The position numbers and the translations under genes are program-made. Of a stretch of DNA of 11,681 nucleotides, positions 1 through 8,366 are shown piece by piece. Origin of the DNA: Bryobacterales bacterium (GTDB lineage Bacteria > Acidobacteriota > Terriglobia > Bryobacterales > Bryobacteraceae). The stretch is from positions 1-11,681 of the forward strand of contig JANXQZ010001135.1 in NCBI GenBank assembly GCA_025353235.1. The letters run 5' to 3'. Each line of letters begins with the position of its first letter. The stretch's first letter is position 1. The notes under the pieces are model-generated. The model had not been told where the DNA came from and searched no databases. It was given only the letters and a program-made list of their open reading frames with translations.

Positions 1-925
1 TGCGCGCCTGATCGCCGTCGAGTTGATTCAACTGGTCGTTGCGGAGCTTATATTGCATGGCGGCGTAGTTGACCGAAAAGACAGCGATGAAATCTTCCGC
101 GTATTCCGCGATCGCTACCACCGATTCCGGCGTATCGACGCCAGCCTTGTGGACCTTCCCTGCCGACGCATTCACCGCCACCGGATAGCCAGCGCTCATC
201 AACAGATGAATGCCATCGAAGACGTGCGCGCCCTGGTCCGCCACAATGCCGCCCGCGTAGTCCGAATACAGACGCCAATTGCGGAACCGGTTGGGATCGA
301 AAGTCCGCCGCACGGCCGGGCCCTGCCACTGTTCCCAGTCCAGCTTGCCGTCGAGCTTCGTGGCGGCGGGGCCGCCCAGGTAGTTGTTTAACCACCACGA
401 GCGCACCATCCGCACCGCTCCCAGCTTGCCGGAGTTCACGACATCGCGGCCCTCCAGATACAGGTCGTAGCTGCGGCGCTGCATGCCCACTTGGATAATG
501 TTCTTCGATTTCTTCTCTGCCTCCACCAGTTGCGCGCCTTCTTCGGGAGTCTGGCAGAGAGGCTTCTCGACGTAGACGTCCTTGCCTGCGGCCAAAGCGT
601 CCAGCACCATCTGCGCATGCCAGTGCTCCGGCGTGGCAATCAGGACGGCGTGGACATCTTTGTCCGCCAGCAATTCCTTGTAATTGCGATAGAGCTTCGG
701 ATGGTTCCCCGGCACCTTGGAAGCGGTTGAGATCCCGCGTTCGAGATTCGGTTCAAACACGTCGCAGATCGCTGTCAGGCGAAGGGCGGGGTCCCGTTGA
801 AACACTCCCATGACAAACGTGCCTCGGCTGCCGGCCCCAATTACGCCGAGGTTCACCTGGTCCGAAGGGGCGCTCTGAGCAGCCAGCATACTGCCGCCAG
901 CCAGAATAAACATTCTCCTGTTCAT
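1..925 (-). CDS. Gfo/Idh/MocA family oxidoreductase, Tat-exported, C-terminus cut by window edge
   Basis: An open frame of 308 codons runs from ATG 925-923 off the left edge, so the C-terminal part is missing. The N-terminus begins with Arg3-Arg4 followed by a hydrophobic stretch, a Tat-type signal. A dinucleotide-binding Rossmann fold follows, with GVIGAGSRG at 27-35 and Asp55 at the end of the second strand. The hallmark EKP is at 120-122, where the Lys is usually catalytic. The second domain carries GGIVADQGAHVFD at 225-237, with the conserved Asp and His typical of the family. These enzymes oxidise or reduce sugars and polyols with tightly bound NAD(P). Tat export fits a periplasmic, cofactor-loaded enzyme like Zymomonas glucose-fructose oxidoreductase. 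The start is firm: AGGAGG at 938-933 lies seven bases upstream, and the ATG overlaps the preceding stop as ATGA, implying translational coupling. The family is clear; the substrate cannot be read from sequence. Confidence 0.92.
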   Translation of the reverse strand, partial: MNRRMFILAGGSMLAAQSAPSDQVNLGVIGAGSRGTFVMGVFQRDPALRLTAICDVFEPNLERGISTASKVPGNHPKLYRNYKELLADKDVHAVLIATPEHWHAQMVLDALAAGKDVYVEKPLCQTPEEGAQLVEAEKKSKNIIQVGMQRRSYDLYLEGRDVVNSGKLGAVRMVRSWWLNNYLGGPAATKLDGKLDWEQWQGPAVRRTFDPNRFRNWRLYSDYAGGIVADQGAHVFDGIHLLMSAGYPVAVNASAGKVHKAGVDTPESVVAIAEYAEDFIAVFSVNYAAMQYKLRNDQLNQLDGDQAR

Positions 926-1872
926 AGGCGTGCCTCCTTGAGATAGCTGCGCAACTGGCCCAGATCGCTCTTCATGGCCGCGTAAACTTTGTCTTCCGGA
1001 ATGGTGAGCTTTGCCTTTCCATCGTTGGCTCCGCCCAGCGGATATTCGAAGTGAATCTGCAGCGGCCCGTTGAAGCCGCTCCGCTTAACCATGTCGAAAA
1101 ATTCTGGAAAGCGGACCATGCCTTTTCCCAGGGGAACGAACTCTGACTTCCATTTCCCGTTCGCCCCTTTTTCCCACATGCAGTCCTTCACTGCGATCCC
1201 TCGGAGGTGCGGTCCGAGAATATGGAAGCTATCCACCCAGCCGCCAAAACCACCCTCGATAGTGGCGTGGCCGATATCGTAGTTCACGGCTACCGCAGTG
1301 GGATCGAAATCCTTGAGGATGATGTGCAGGTCCCAGATCGGAGCGCCCACAACTCCCACTCCGGAATGCGTATGGTACATGGCCGTAGCCTCAAAGGTCT
1401 TGTTCAACTGCGCGAGCTTGGCGACACGCGGTTTGAGTGCTTCTAGTTGGGGCGCCAGAGGCTTCGAATAATCGTACTTGAATCCACCCCAGCGGTAATA
1501 TCTGATCCCCAACTCATGCATCGCGCGCAGGACTTCCTCGGCGTGGGGCGAGTCGGCATCTACGATATCGGTGGTGAGCATGGGAACTTCAAGGCCGTGC
1601 CCGCGAATGATTCCCGCGAGCTTCGGCAAATCCTGCGCGACACGGCTAGGCTCTACATGTCCACCTTTGCGAACCGCGAGGTCGATGCCATCGACGCCGA
1701 TCTCCGCAGCCTCTTTCGCCAAGGCACCGCCCTGCAGGAAGAGCAGATGTTTTGAAAAGATAGCGACTTTGAGTCCGCCGGTGGGCGTCGCAGCCGGCGA
1801 CGGGGATGCAAGCAACCCGGCAGCCGCCGCGCCGAGCAGCCTTCTTCGTGAGACTTCCCGAATATGAGACAT
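922..1872 (-). CDS. Tat-exported sugar phosphate isomerase/epimerase-like TIM-barrel protein
   Basis: This 316-residue protein belongs to the xylose isomerase-like / AP endonuclease family 2 TIM-barrel fold. It starts with a Tat signal (SRRRLLG at 8-14, then an Ala/Leu-rich core, cleavage probably near residue 28), so it is likely periplasmic. Candidate metal or catalytic positions match the family: Glu161 (FEAT), His167/His169 (MYHTH), Asp199 and His202 (YDIGHA), Asp230 (VKD) and Glu276 (HFEY). Relatives isomerise, epimerise, dehydrate or hydrate sugars and cyclitols. It lies 12 bp downstream of the TonB receptor stop, has no convincing Shine-Dalgarno sequence, and its TGA overlaps the ATG of the Gfo/Idh gene. 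Co-translation with an exported oxidoreductase suggests the two act in sequence on one sugar. It is unlikely to be a cytoplasmic phosphosugar enzyme because it carries an export signal. The exact reaction is unknown. Confidence 0.9.
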   Translation of the reverse strand: MSHIREVSRRRLLGAAAAGLLASPSPAATPTGGLKVAIFSKHLLFLQGGALAKEAAEIGVDGIDLAVRKGGHVEPSRVAQDLPKLAGIIRGHGLEVPMLTTDIVDADSPHAEEVLRAMHELGIRYYRWGGFKYDYSKPLAPQLEALKPRVAKLAQLNKTFEATAMYHTHSGVGVVGAPIWDLHIILKDFDPTAVAVNYDIGHATIEGGFGGWVDSFHILGPHLRGIAVKDCMWEKGANGKWKSEFVPLGKGMVRFPEFFDMVKRSGFNGPLQIHFEYPLGGANDGKAKLTIPEDKVYAAMKSDLGQLRSYLKEARL

Positions 1873-1884
1873 AACTGGCGAAAG

Positions 1885-4800
1885 CTAAAAACGGAACTTC
1901 AGCGCAAGTTGGATGATGCGCGCAGCATTTAATGTGGAACTGACTTGCGCACCGGACGCGCTGTTGATCGCGGTAGACGGAGCGGAGAAGGTCGGATGAT
2001 TCAGAATGTTGAACATCTCGGCGCGGAACTCAAATCCTCTCTTTTCCCCGATCGGGAAAAACTTCATCAGCGTGACGTCCAGTTGCTTGAGGCCGTTCGC
2101 CCGCAGGATATTGCGGCCCCCGTTTCCGTAAGTGTATTGCGCTGGAGCCGCGAAGGCGTTGGTGGCACCCGGCGCTAGCGCGACGCAGGAGGGGTTGGCG
2201 GAAATGTAGAACCAGCAGGAGGGCGCGCCGACGATCAGCGGAGAGCCCAGCACTTGCGGACGCTGCCCACCGACACCCGTGTTCGCCACATCTCCATTAA
2301 TGGTCGGAGTGAATGGCAAGCCGGAGCGCAGCGAGAGGATTCCCGCCAACTCCCACCCGCCCAGGATCTGGTTCACGAAACCGGGCGCGTGTCCCAGCAA
2401 TGGTTGCCCTTTGCCCACAGGCAACCGGTAATCGAAACTGCCGACGAACACACTGGGGAGGTCGTAATCACACACGGCTTTGTTGACGGCCTGATAATAC
2501 TGTGTCACCCCAGCGCCCTTGTCGAGGCATTTCGAGTAAGCATAGGAAAGCAGCGACGTTAGCCCATGCCAACTACGCGCTTCGAATTTCGCCTGGAGCG
2601 CGTGGTAACTGCCAAAGCCGTCAAAGGTGCCATAAACAGTCGTGCCCCATTGCGGGTAAGGACGCCGTGCCTGAATCGCGCCCGGTCCCGGAGCAGGATC
2701 GTTAATGCTTGGCTGGGTCTGCAAATGCGTGGACTTGCTTCCCACGTACGCTACATCCAGCGAAGTGGATTGCGTAATTTGCCGTTGCAGCGAGAAATTC
2801 CATTCTTGGATAAAAGTAGCCTGGAGAGTGATGGATCCGCTGTCGACGTTGGGAGTAGCGCACGAAAGCGCGCTATACCCAAAGGCGCACGGCTGGCCCG
2901 GATTGGGGTTGGGGGCCACATTCGATTGGCCCAGGAAAAAGTTGGGCCAAGTCCGCGTGGGCTTCAGAGGAGGACGATCATTGAATACGGTGGTGGAGGC
3001 GACGAAGGGAACAGTGGCAACGAAGTTGTTGATATTCCCGCCATCGGGATACAGATAGAAGATACCGTACCCGCTGCGGATCACCATCTTATTGCTGCCC
3101 TTCGGCCGCCACGCCAAGCCGAAGCGCGGGGCGAAATCCGGCTGTCCGGACTGTATGCCGACGGGGAGTCCGAGGTCCTTGGTGTATTGAATTCTGTCGC
3201 TGAAAAGAGGTAGTAGGGTAGAAGTCAGCGGCTGTACCGCCGGGTCGATAGAAGACGGAATAACCAATTTACCCGTGTTCAGGTTGAACGCGCTCTTTTG
3301 TCCGCGGATGCCGTTGTAGAATCCGTTCAATTCAAACCGTACTCCCGCGTTGATGGTCAGATTCTGAGTGAGTCGAAAACTATCCTGGACATACGAGCTG
3401 AAGAAATTGCCTTCGTAGCCATTGAGCTGCTTGAAATAGTCGCGAGTTACCGAGTCCGGATAGCCCAGCAGAAAGTCGGCGAACGCGTTGCCCGAGTAAG
3501 TCCCGACGAAATTGAACACGCCGACGGAGTTCGACCCGTTTACGTAGCCAGCAGTCTCGTGCAGCAACTCCGCGCCCATCTTCACGCTGTGGCGACCGCT
3601 CGAATAGCTTACATTGTCCGCATATTGCCAGTTCCGATGGCGGTTCGATTTGGGCCGCTGGTCGAACGGCGATCCATTGAAGGTAACGTATCCCGTCAGC
3701 GTGATCTGGGGAAAGCTATAAATCGATGTGGTGTCATTGAATCCCTGCACGCCCGCCTGTTGATCGAAGTTAGTTCCTCCCAGCGTGGGGCCAAACAGGA
3801 AGTAACTGCGATAGTAAGATACGCGAACATCTGTAACCCAGCGTGGGCTGAACACATGCGTCACCGCCGCAGTGGCGCTCTGCCCGCGGCTGAACAAGGG
3901 AAACGCGCCGAGGGTGGTGAACGGATTCGGATCGCTCTCGTTATTGTTGTTGATGGAGAAACGTCCCATCAATTGAGTGGACCCGGAGATCACCTGATCC
4001 ATCCGCATGTCGGCGCGTATCTGGTGCTGCAGCAAATTGTTCGTCAGCGCCGAGTAGCTCGTGCTCCCCACAATTGTATTCGGCGTGGGAAGGTAGGGCA
4101 GGAAAAACTTTCCTTGCGTGGAGATCGCACTAGCGGGCATGATGTTGCCCGGAAATGGCAGGCCCGTTGCCGGATCCTTAAGTTGCACTGGCTTGCTGCC
4201 CTGGAGCAGTTGTGAAAAGTCGCCCGCCCGCTGCGCGGAGTTGGGCACGACGTTGTTGAAGTCCACGCCTTGGAGGAATCCGGTTTTTTCCCAATCGGCG
4301 AAGAAGAACGTCTTGTTGCGAATTACAGGGCCGCTAAAAGTGAAGCCGTACTGGTTGCGGCGCAAAGGCTCTGTCTTCAGAGTGGAGCCGACCGGTGGGA
4401 CGTAGAAGAAATTGCGCGCATCGAATACGGAATTGCGCAGGAACTCGAACATCGTCCCATGGAACTCGTTCCCGCCGCTCTTCATCGTGACGTTCACCAT
4501 ATTTGGGGTATGGCCGTACTCAGCCGCCATGTTCGCGCCTTCCACTTTGAATTCTTGCAAAGCATCGACGTCGGGCTGAACCATGGTGCCCCCCGACTGC
4601 ATCTCCGTGATGAACGCTCCGTCGAGAGACCATCCTGTCGCGTTTGTGCTCCGCCGTTGATGTTCACCGAAACCACCGACGCCCGGATGGAACTGCCGCC
4701 GGTGCGGGTCCCTTGCCCGCCCGGGTTGTAGGTAGCGCCTGGAGTAAGACTGGTTAACTGCCAGAAGCTGCGGCCATTCAGAGGCATATGTTCTACCGTC

Positions 4801-5239
4801 TCCGTGTTCACCACCTGTCCCACAGACGCGCTCGCGGTGTCGATGATTGGGGCTGCGGCAGACACGGTCATGCTCTGGTCCACTTGGCCGACTTCAAGTT
4901 TCGCGTTGATCTGTGCGCGATGCGCGACTAAGAGTTCGATATTCGGCACGATAAATGTCTTGAACCGGTGGAGTGGAAGGTCAACGAATAGTGCGCAGGC
5001 GCCAGGTCGGGAATTACGTATTCGTTGCTGCTGTCCGTGGTGGCGGTTCTCACCAACTGCGTGGCTTTGTTCTTCGCTTCCACTACCGCTCCGGGTACCA
5101 CCGCTCCTGTTGGATCGGTAACGCTGCCGGTGAGCGTGGCGGTTGAAATCTGTCCGCAAAGGCGGACGGCGTTGAACAGCAGGATGGCCGCGAAGCTCAC
5201 GGCAAGTCTCATCCTGGAAACTTGAATTACGCGTTGCAC
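1885..5239 (-). CDS. Oar-like TonB-dependent receptor, broken by two apparent 1-bp deletions
   Basis: An outer-membrane TonB-dependent receptor of about 1,118 residues if two frameshifts are restored. The GTG start at 5239 has AGGGAGG a few bases upstream. In reconstructed numbering, a signal peptide covers about 1-29 and a carboxypeptidase-regulatory-like beta-sandwich starts at about 31 (TLTGSVTDPTGAVVPGA). The plug follows, with MPLNGRSFWQLTSLTPG near 151-167 and Oar-type segments such as DALQEFKVE. A long beta-barrel ends in the aromatic KFRF, as expected for outer-membrane insertion. The reading frame shifts near 4964 (GGTTCAAG where GGTTTCAAG restores TGFKTF) and near 4649 (after NINGG, restoring TNATGWSLDG). 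Each is a loss of one base. As written, translation would stop near 4928 after 103 residues, so this is either a recent pseudogene or contains two sequence errors. It heads the operon with the isomerase-like and Gfo/Idh genes. Such receptors import oligosaccharides or other large nutrients; the ligand is unknown. Confidence 0.9.
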
Positions 5240-5286
5240 AGAGGTCCTCCCTGGACTGTAACCGCCTCGGCAGTAATGTCCGAAAG

Positions 5287-5314
5287 GTTATCACCGCTCC
5301 CCGTCGCACGTCAA
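5287..5314 (-). promoter_or_regulatory. Candidate sigma-70-type promoter for the TonB receptor operon
   Basis: On the minus strand a -35-like TTGACG (5314-5309) is followed after 16 bases by GATAAC (5292-5287), giving 5/6 and 4/6 matches to consensus. Transcription would start near 5280, leaving about a 40-base leader before the receptor GTG at 5239. This comes from pattern matching only. The 101-bp divergent gap must also hold the promoter for the cystathionine beta-synthase gene, for which no good match was seen. Confidence 0.35.
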
Positions 5315-5340
5315 CGCCACATCTCCATGAGCCCCAACCA

Positions 5341-6744
5341 ATGGCTTATCCTGGTCTCGTGGAACCCCTAGCGCTTCCTCCAGTCCAATCCAATATTCTC
5401 GATCTTATTGGAAACACCCCGATGTTGGAGCTGTGCGGGTTTGATACCGGCCCTTGCAGGCTCTTCCTCAAGATGGAAACGCAGAACCCGGGTGGCTCCA
5501 TCAAAGACCGAATGGGTCTCTATATGGTTCGAGCGGCGGAGGCGTCTGGGGAACTGCAGCCTGGCGGTACGATCATCGAAGCCACAGCCGGGAACACCGG
5601 ACTCGGGCTGGCCTTGGTCGCAATCGCCAAGGGATATCGGCTGGTGCTGGTGATCCCCGATAAGATGTCGCAGGAAAAGATCGCTCACTTGAGAGCCATG
5701 GGCGCAGAAATTCACCTGACCCGCTCCGATGTGTCCAAGGGGCATCCCGAGTTTTATCAAGATTACGCCGCCCGCCTTGCGCGCGAGATCCCTAACTCGG
5801 TTTGGGTAAATCAGTTCGGCAATCCCGCAAATCCGCAAGCCCATGAAGAGACTACAGGACCCGAGATTTGGGCCCAAATGCAGCAGAACGTTGACGCAGT
5901 CGTTTGCGGAGTCGGTTCCGGCGGCACCATCACCGGCCTAAGCCGCTACTTTGCGCGCGTTCAACCCAAATTGGAATTGGTGCTGGCGGACCCGCAGGGC
6001 TCCGGACTCACCGACTATGTGCTGACAGGCAGCTTGGGGAAGTCAGGGCCGTCGGTGGTGGAAGGAATTGGCAGCAGTCAGATCCCGCCCATTGCGGATC
6101 TCTCCCGTGTCCGCGATGCGTTTCTGATTCCCGATGCCGAGAGTCTCCAAACAGCTCGCGAACTGCTCAAACAGGCCGGGATTCTGGCCGGATCGTCCTC
6201 TGGCACATTGGTGGCTGCCGCGCTGCGTTACTGCAAAAAACAAAACGAACCCAAACGGGTAGTGAGCTTTATTTGCGATAGCGGAAACAAATATCTTTCG
6301 AAGATGTTCAATGATTACTGGATGCTCGACCAGGGGTTTATGGAGCGTCCGAGGTTGGGCGATCTCCGAGACCTGATCAAGCGGCGGTACGAGGAGGGCG
6401 CGGTGATTACGGTTGGACCAGACGACACCCTTCTCATCGCATTCCAACGCATGCGCATGGCCGACATTTCGCAAGTCCCTGTGATGCAGGACGGCAACCC
6501 GGTCGGGATCCTGGATGAATCCGACGTCCTGATGTCAGTTCATGCCGATCCCGAGCACTTTCAGTCGCCGGTCCGGAACGCGATGACCAGCCGGCTGGAA
6601 ACGCTGCAAGCCAGCGCTTCGCTCGAAGACGTGTTCGACGTATTGGAAAGAGGCAAGGTGGCCCTCATTTTAGAGGAAGGCCATTTTGCGGGGCTGATCA
6701 CCCGCACCGATCTCATCAACCACTTGCGCCGCAAGGTCCAGTAA
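5341..6744 (+). CDS. cbs: Cystathionine beta-synthase with C-terminal CBS-domain pair
   Basis: A PLP enzyme of fold type II that condenses serine with homocysteine to cystathionine, the first step of reverse transsulfuration. The 467-residue product has the Schiff-base Lys55 in NPGGSIKDR, the substrate loop TAGNTG at 82-87, the PLP-phosphate loop GVGSGGT at 190-196, and Ser314 in CDSGNKYLSK, the serine that contacts the pyridine nitrogen. The YLSK signature and the regulatory tail separate it from plain cysteine synthase (CysK). Residues about 350-402 and 410-465 form two CBS repeats, which bind adenosyl ligands such as S-adenosylmethionine in relatives. There is no N-terminal haem-binding extension as in the animal enzyme. 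The ATG at 5341 is the only upstream ATG in frame and has no clear Shine-Dalgarno sequence. It is followed after 9 bp by cystathionine gamma-lyase, which supports the assignment. Confidence 0.93.
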   Translation: MAYPGLVEPLALPPVQSNILDLIGNTPMLELCGFDTGPCRLFLKMETQNPGGSIKDRMGLYMVRAAEASGELQPGGTIIEATAGNTGLGLALVAIAKGYRLVLVIPDKMSQEKIAHLRAMGAEIHLTRSDVSKGHPEFYQDYAARLAREIPNSVWVNQFGNPANPQAHEETTGPEIWAQMQQNVDAVVCGVGSGGTITGLSRYFARVQPKLELVLADPQGSGLTDYVLTGSLGKSGPSVVEGIGSSQIPPIADLSRVRDAFLIPDAESLQTARELLKQAGILAGSSSGTLVAAALRYCKKQNEPKRVVSFICDSGNKYLSKMFNDYWMLDQGFMERPRLGDLRDLIKRRYEEGAVITVGPDDTLLIAFQRMRMADISQVPVMQDGNPVGILDESDVLMSVHADPEHFQSPVRNAMTSRLETLQASASLEDVFDVLERGKVALILEEGHFAGLITRTDLINHLRRKVQ

Positions 6745-6753
6745 AGGATAACC

Positions 6754-7914
6754 ATGAGCCATTATTTTTCGACGCGGGCGATTCATGCCGGCCAGACGCC
6801 CGACCCCTCCACCGGGGCGATTATGACCCCGATTTACGCCACCTCCACCTATGTCCAGGAGAGTCCCGGAGTCCACAAGGGCTTTGAATACTCCCGCACC
6901 CAAAATCCGACCCGGATGGCGTATGAGCGCTGCGTGGCTGACCTGGAAGGGGGAACTCGTGGCTTCGCTTTTGCTTCTGGACTGGCTGCCATGGCGACCA
7001 TCCTCGATCTGCTGGACACCGGAGCGCACGTGGTCGCGGGGGACGATCTCTATGGAGGCACTTTCCGGCTGTTTGAGAGAGTGCGCAAGCGTTCGGCAGG
7101 TCTGGGGTTTACGTTTGTCGATCTGAGCCAGCCAGGGGCGCTGGCGTCGGCGGTCCAGCCAAATACTCGCATGATCTGGGTAGAGACCCCGTCCAATCCG
7201 CTTTTGAAACTGACCGATCTCGACGAGGTGGGTTCGCTTGGAAGAGGGCGCGGCATTTTGACCGTTGCGGATGGTACTTTCGCCAGCCCATTTCTCCAGC
7301 GCCCTTTGGAGCACGGCTTCGACCTTGTGGTCCATTCAGCGACGAAATACCTAAACGGGCACTCCGATATGGTGGGCGGAGTGGCTGTTGTTGGGTCCAA
7401 TTCGGAACTGAGCGATCAGCTTGCCTTTTTGCACAATGCCATAGGGGCGATCGCCGGACCATTCGACAGCTTCTTGGCGCTCAGGGGCTTGAAAACATTG
7501 CATTTACGAATGGAGCGCCATTGCTCAAATGCCCTGGAGCTCGCCTCTTGGCTGGAGCGACACCCGATGGTGGAGCGAGTGCAATATCCCGGGCTGAGAA
7601 GCCATCCGCAGCATGCTCTAGCAACGCGCCAAATGTCGGGCTATGGGGGCATGATTACTGTGATTCTGAAGGGGGATCTCGCTTCAACAAAGAGAGTGCT
7701 GGAGAACTGCCATCTGTTCGCCTTGGCCGAGAGCCTCGGCGGCGTAGAGAGCCTCATCGAACATCCTGCGATTATGACCCACGGATCGGTTCCACCGGCT
7801 CAGCGGCAGGCGCTCGGCATCGGGGATACCCTCGTCCGGTTATCGGTTGGGGTGGAGGATGTGCGGGATCTTCAGACGGACTTGGAACGTGCTTTAAGCT
7901 GTCTCGCAGCCTAG
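6754..7914 (+). CDS. Cystathionine gamma-lyase (Cys/Met metabolism PLP enzyme)
   Basis: A 386-residue PLP enzyme of the Cys/Met metabolism family that would cleave cystathionine to cysteine, 2-oxobutyrate and ammonia. Key positions are Tyr46 and Arg48 (EYSRTQNPT, phosphate binding from the neighbouring subunit), Ser75-Gly76, Tyr100 (DDLYGGT, stacking on PLP), Asp173 (pyridine nitrogen) and the Schiff-base Lys198 (SATKYLNGHSD). Glu45 and Glu336 fall where human cystathionine gamma-lyase has Glu59 and Glu339, by alignment from memory. E. coli cystathionine gamma-synthase has Asp and Ser there, so lyase is preferred. One oddity is Gly174 after the PLP-binding Asp, where nearly all relatives have Asn (DNTF). 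A Shine-Dalgarno sequence AAAGGA (6743-6748) overlaps the stop of the upstream cbs gene, indicating one operon. The TAG stop overlaps the stop of convergent rpiB. Cystathionine gamma-synthase activity cannot be excluded. Confidence 0.9.
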   Translation: MSHYFSTRAIHAGQTPDPSTGAIMTPIYATSTYVQESPGVHKGFEYSRTQNPTRMAYERCVADLEGGTRGFAFASGLAAMATILDLLDTGAHVVAGDDLYGGTFRLFERVRKRSAGLGFTFVDLSQPGALASAVQPNTRMIWVETPSNPLLKLTDLDEVGSLGRGRGILTVADGTFASPFLQRPLEHGFDLVVHSATKYLNGHSDMVGGVAVVGSNSELSDQLAFLHNAIGAIAGPFDSFLALRGLKTLHLRMERHCSNALELASWLERHPMVERVQYPGLRSHPQHALATRQMSGYGGMITVILKGDLASTKRVLENCHLFALAESLGGVESLIEHPAIMTHGSVPPAQRQALGIGDTLVRLSVGVEDVRDLQTDLERALSCLAA

Positions 7915-8360
7915 AATTTCTGCTCGAGTGCTTTCACCTTGGCAAGACGGCGAACATGGCGTGCTTCCCCGCTAAATCGGGCGCGCAGGAAGGTTGCGGC
8001 CAGCTCCTTAGCAACCTCGATTCCCACGATTCTGGACCCGAGAACTAGAACATTGGCGTCGTCATGCTCTACACTTTGGTGAGCCGAGTAATGATCGTGG
8101 CAGAGTCCCCCGCGCACGCCCCGGATCTTATTCACGGCGACGGAAGCACCCACGCCGCTACCGCAGATTAAGATTCCGCGTTCGGCATCACCATCGCGAA
8201 CAGCGGATCCAAGTGCTTCGGCGCTATCGGGATAATCGTCGTCAGGATTGGGGGGAGCGACACTTAGGTCGACAATCTGGTATTCCGGTGACTGGAGGAC
8301 AGCCGCCAAAGTCTGTTTCATATCCCATCCGGCGTGGTCAGCTGCCAAGGCAACGCGCAT
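7911..8360 (-). CDS. rpiB: Ribose-5-phosphate isomerase B
   Basis: A 149-residue RpiB/LacAB-family isomerase that interconverts ribose 5-phosphate and ribulose 5-phosphate in the pentose phosphate pathway. Length and motifs match E. coli RpiB: Asp8-His9 (AADHAG), Tyr43 (DDYPDSA), the catalytic Cys66 in LICGSGVG (E. coli has CGTGVG), the anion-binding segment NKIRGVRG at 77-84, His99 (EHDDANVL) and GSRIVG at 108-113. The start is set by the family's conserved MRVALAADHAG. No Shine-Dalgarno sequence precedes it; instead TAGAAT lies six bases upstream, so the mRNA may be leaderless. The gene is convergent with the lyase gene and shares four bases at the stop codons (CTAG, 7911-7914). It is transcribed on its own, shielded from the upstream PEP-CTERM gene by a terminator. 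Other RpiB-like sugar isomerases such as allose 6-phosphate isomerase are possible but less likely. Confidence 0.94.
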   Translation of the reverse strand: MRVALAADHAGWDMKQTLAAVLQSPEYQIVDLSVAPPNPDDDYPDSAEALGSAVRDGDAERGILICGSGVGASVAVNKIRGVRGGLCHDHYSAHQSVEHDDANVLVLGSRIVGIEVAKELAATFLRARFSGEARHVRRLAKVKALEQKF

Positions 8361-8366
8361 GACCGT

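Noticed and set aside
48..639. Minus-strand open frames at 48-398 and 436-639
   Set aside because: They are out-of-frame readings of the Gfo/Idh gene, whose true frame is open from 925 to the window edge and contains all family motifs.
3298..4215. Open frame of 305 codons on the plus strand, with another at 2566-3213
   Set aside because: Both are antisense to the TonB receptor, whose minus-strand frame has clear family sequence. The plus-strand products look like composition artefacts with no domain or signal and no Shine-Dalgarno sequence.
4494..4602. Restart of the TonB receptor at the ATG near 4602 as an independent short gene
   Set aside because: A product starting there would lack the signal peptide and most of the plug. 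Family homology continues upstream through the other two frames, so a frameshift is the better explanation.
5368..5877. Minus-strand open frame of 169 codons, and similar ones at 6043-6474 and 6670-7335
   Set aside because: They are antisense to the cystathionine beta-synthase and gamma-lyase genes and contain no recognisable domain.
7521..8048. Plus-strand open frame running across the lyase end into rpiB
   Set aside because: It is a different frame from the lyase and antisense to rpiB. Its product is low-complexity, and both overlapped genes are secure.
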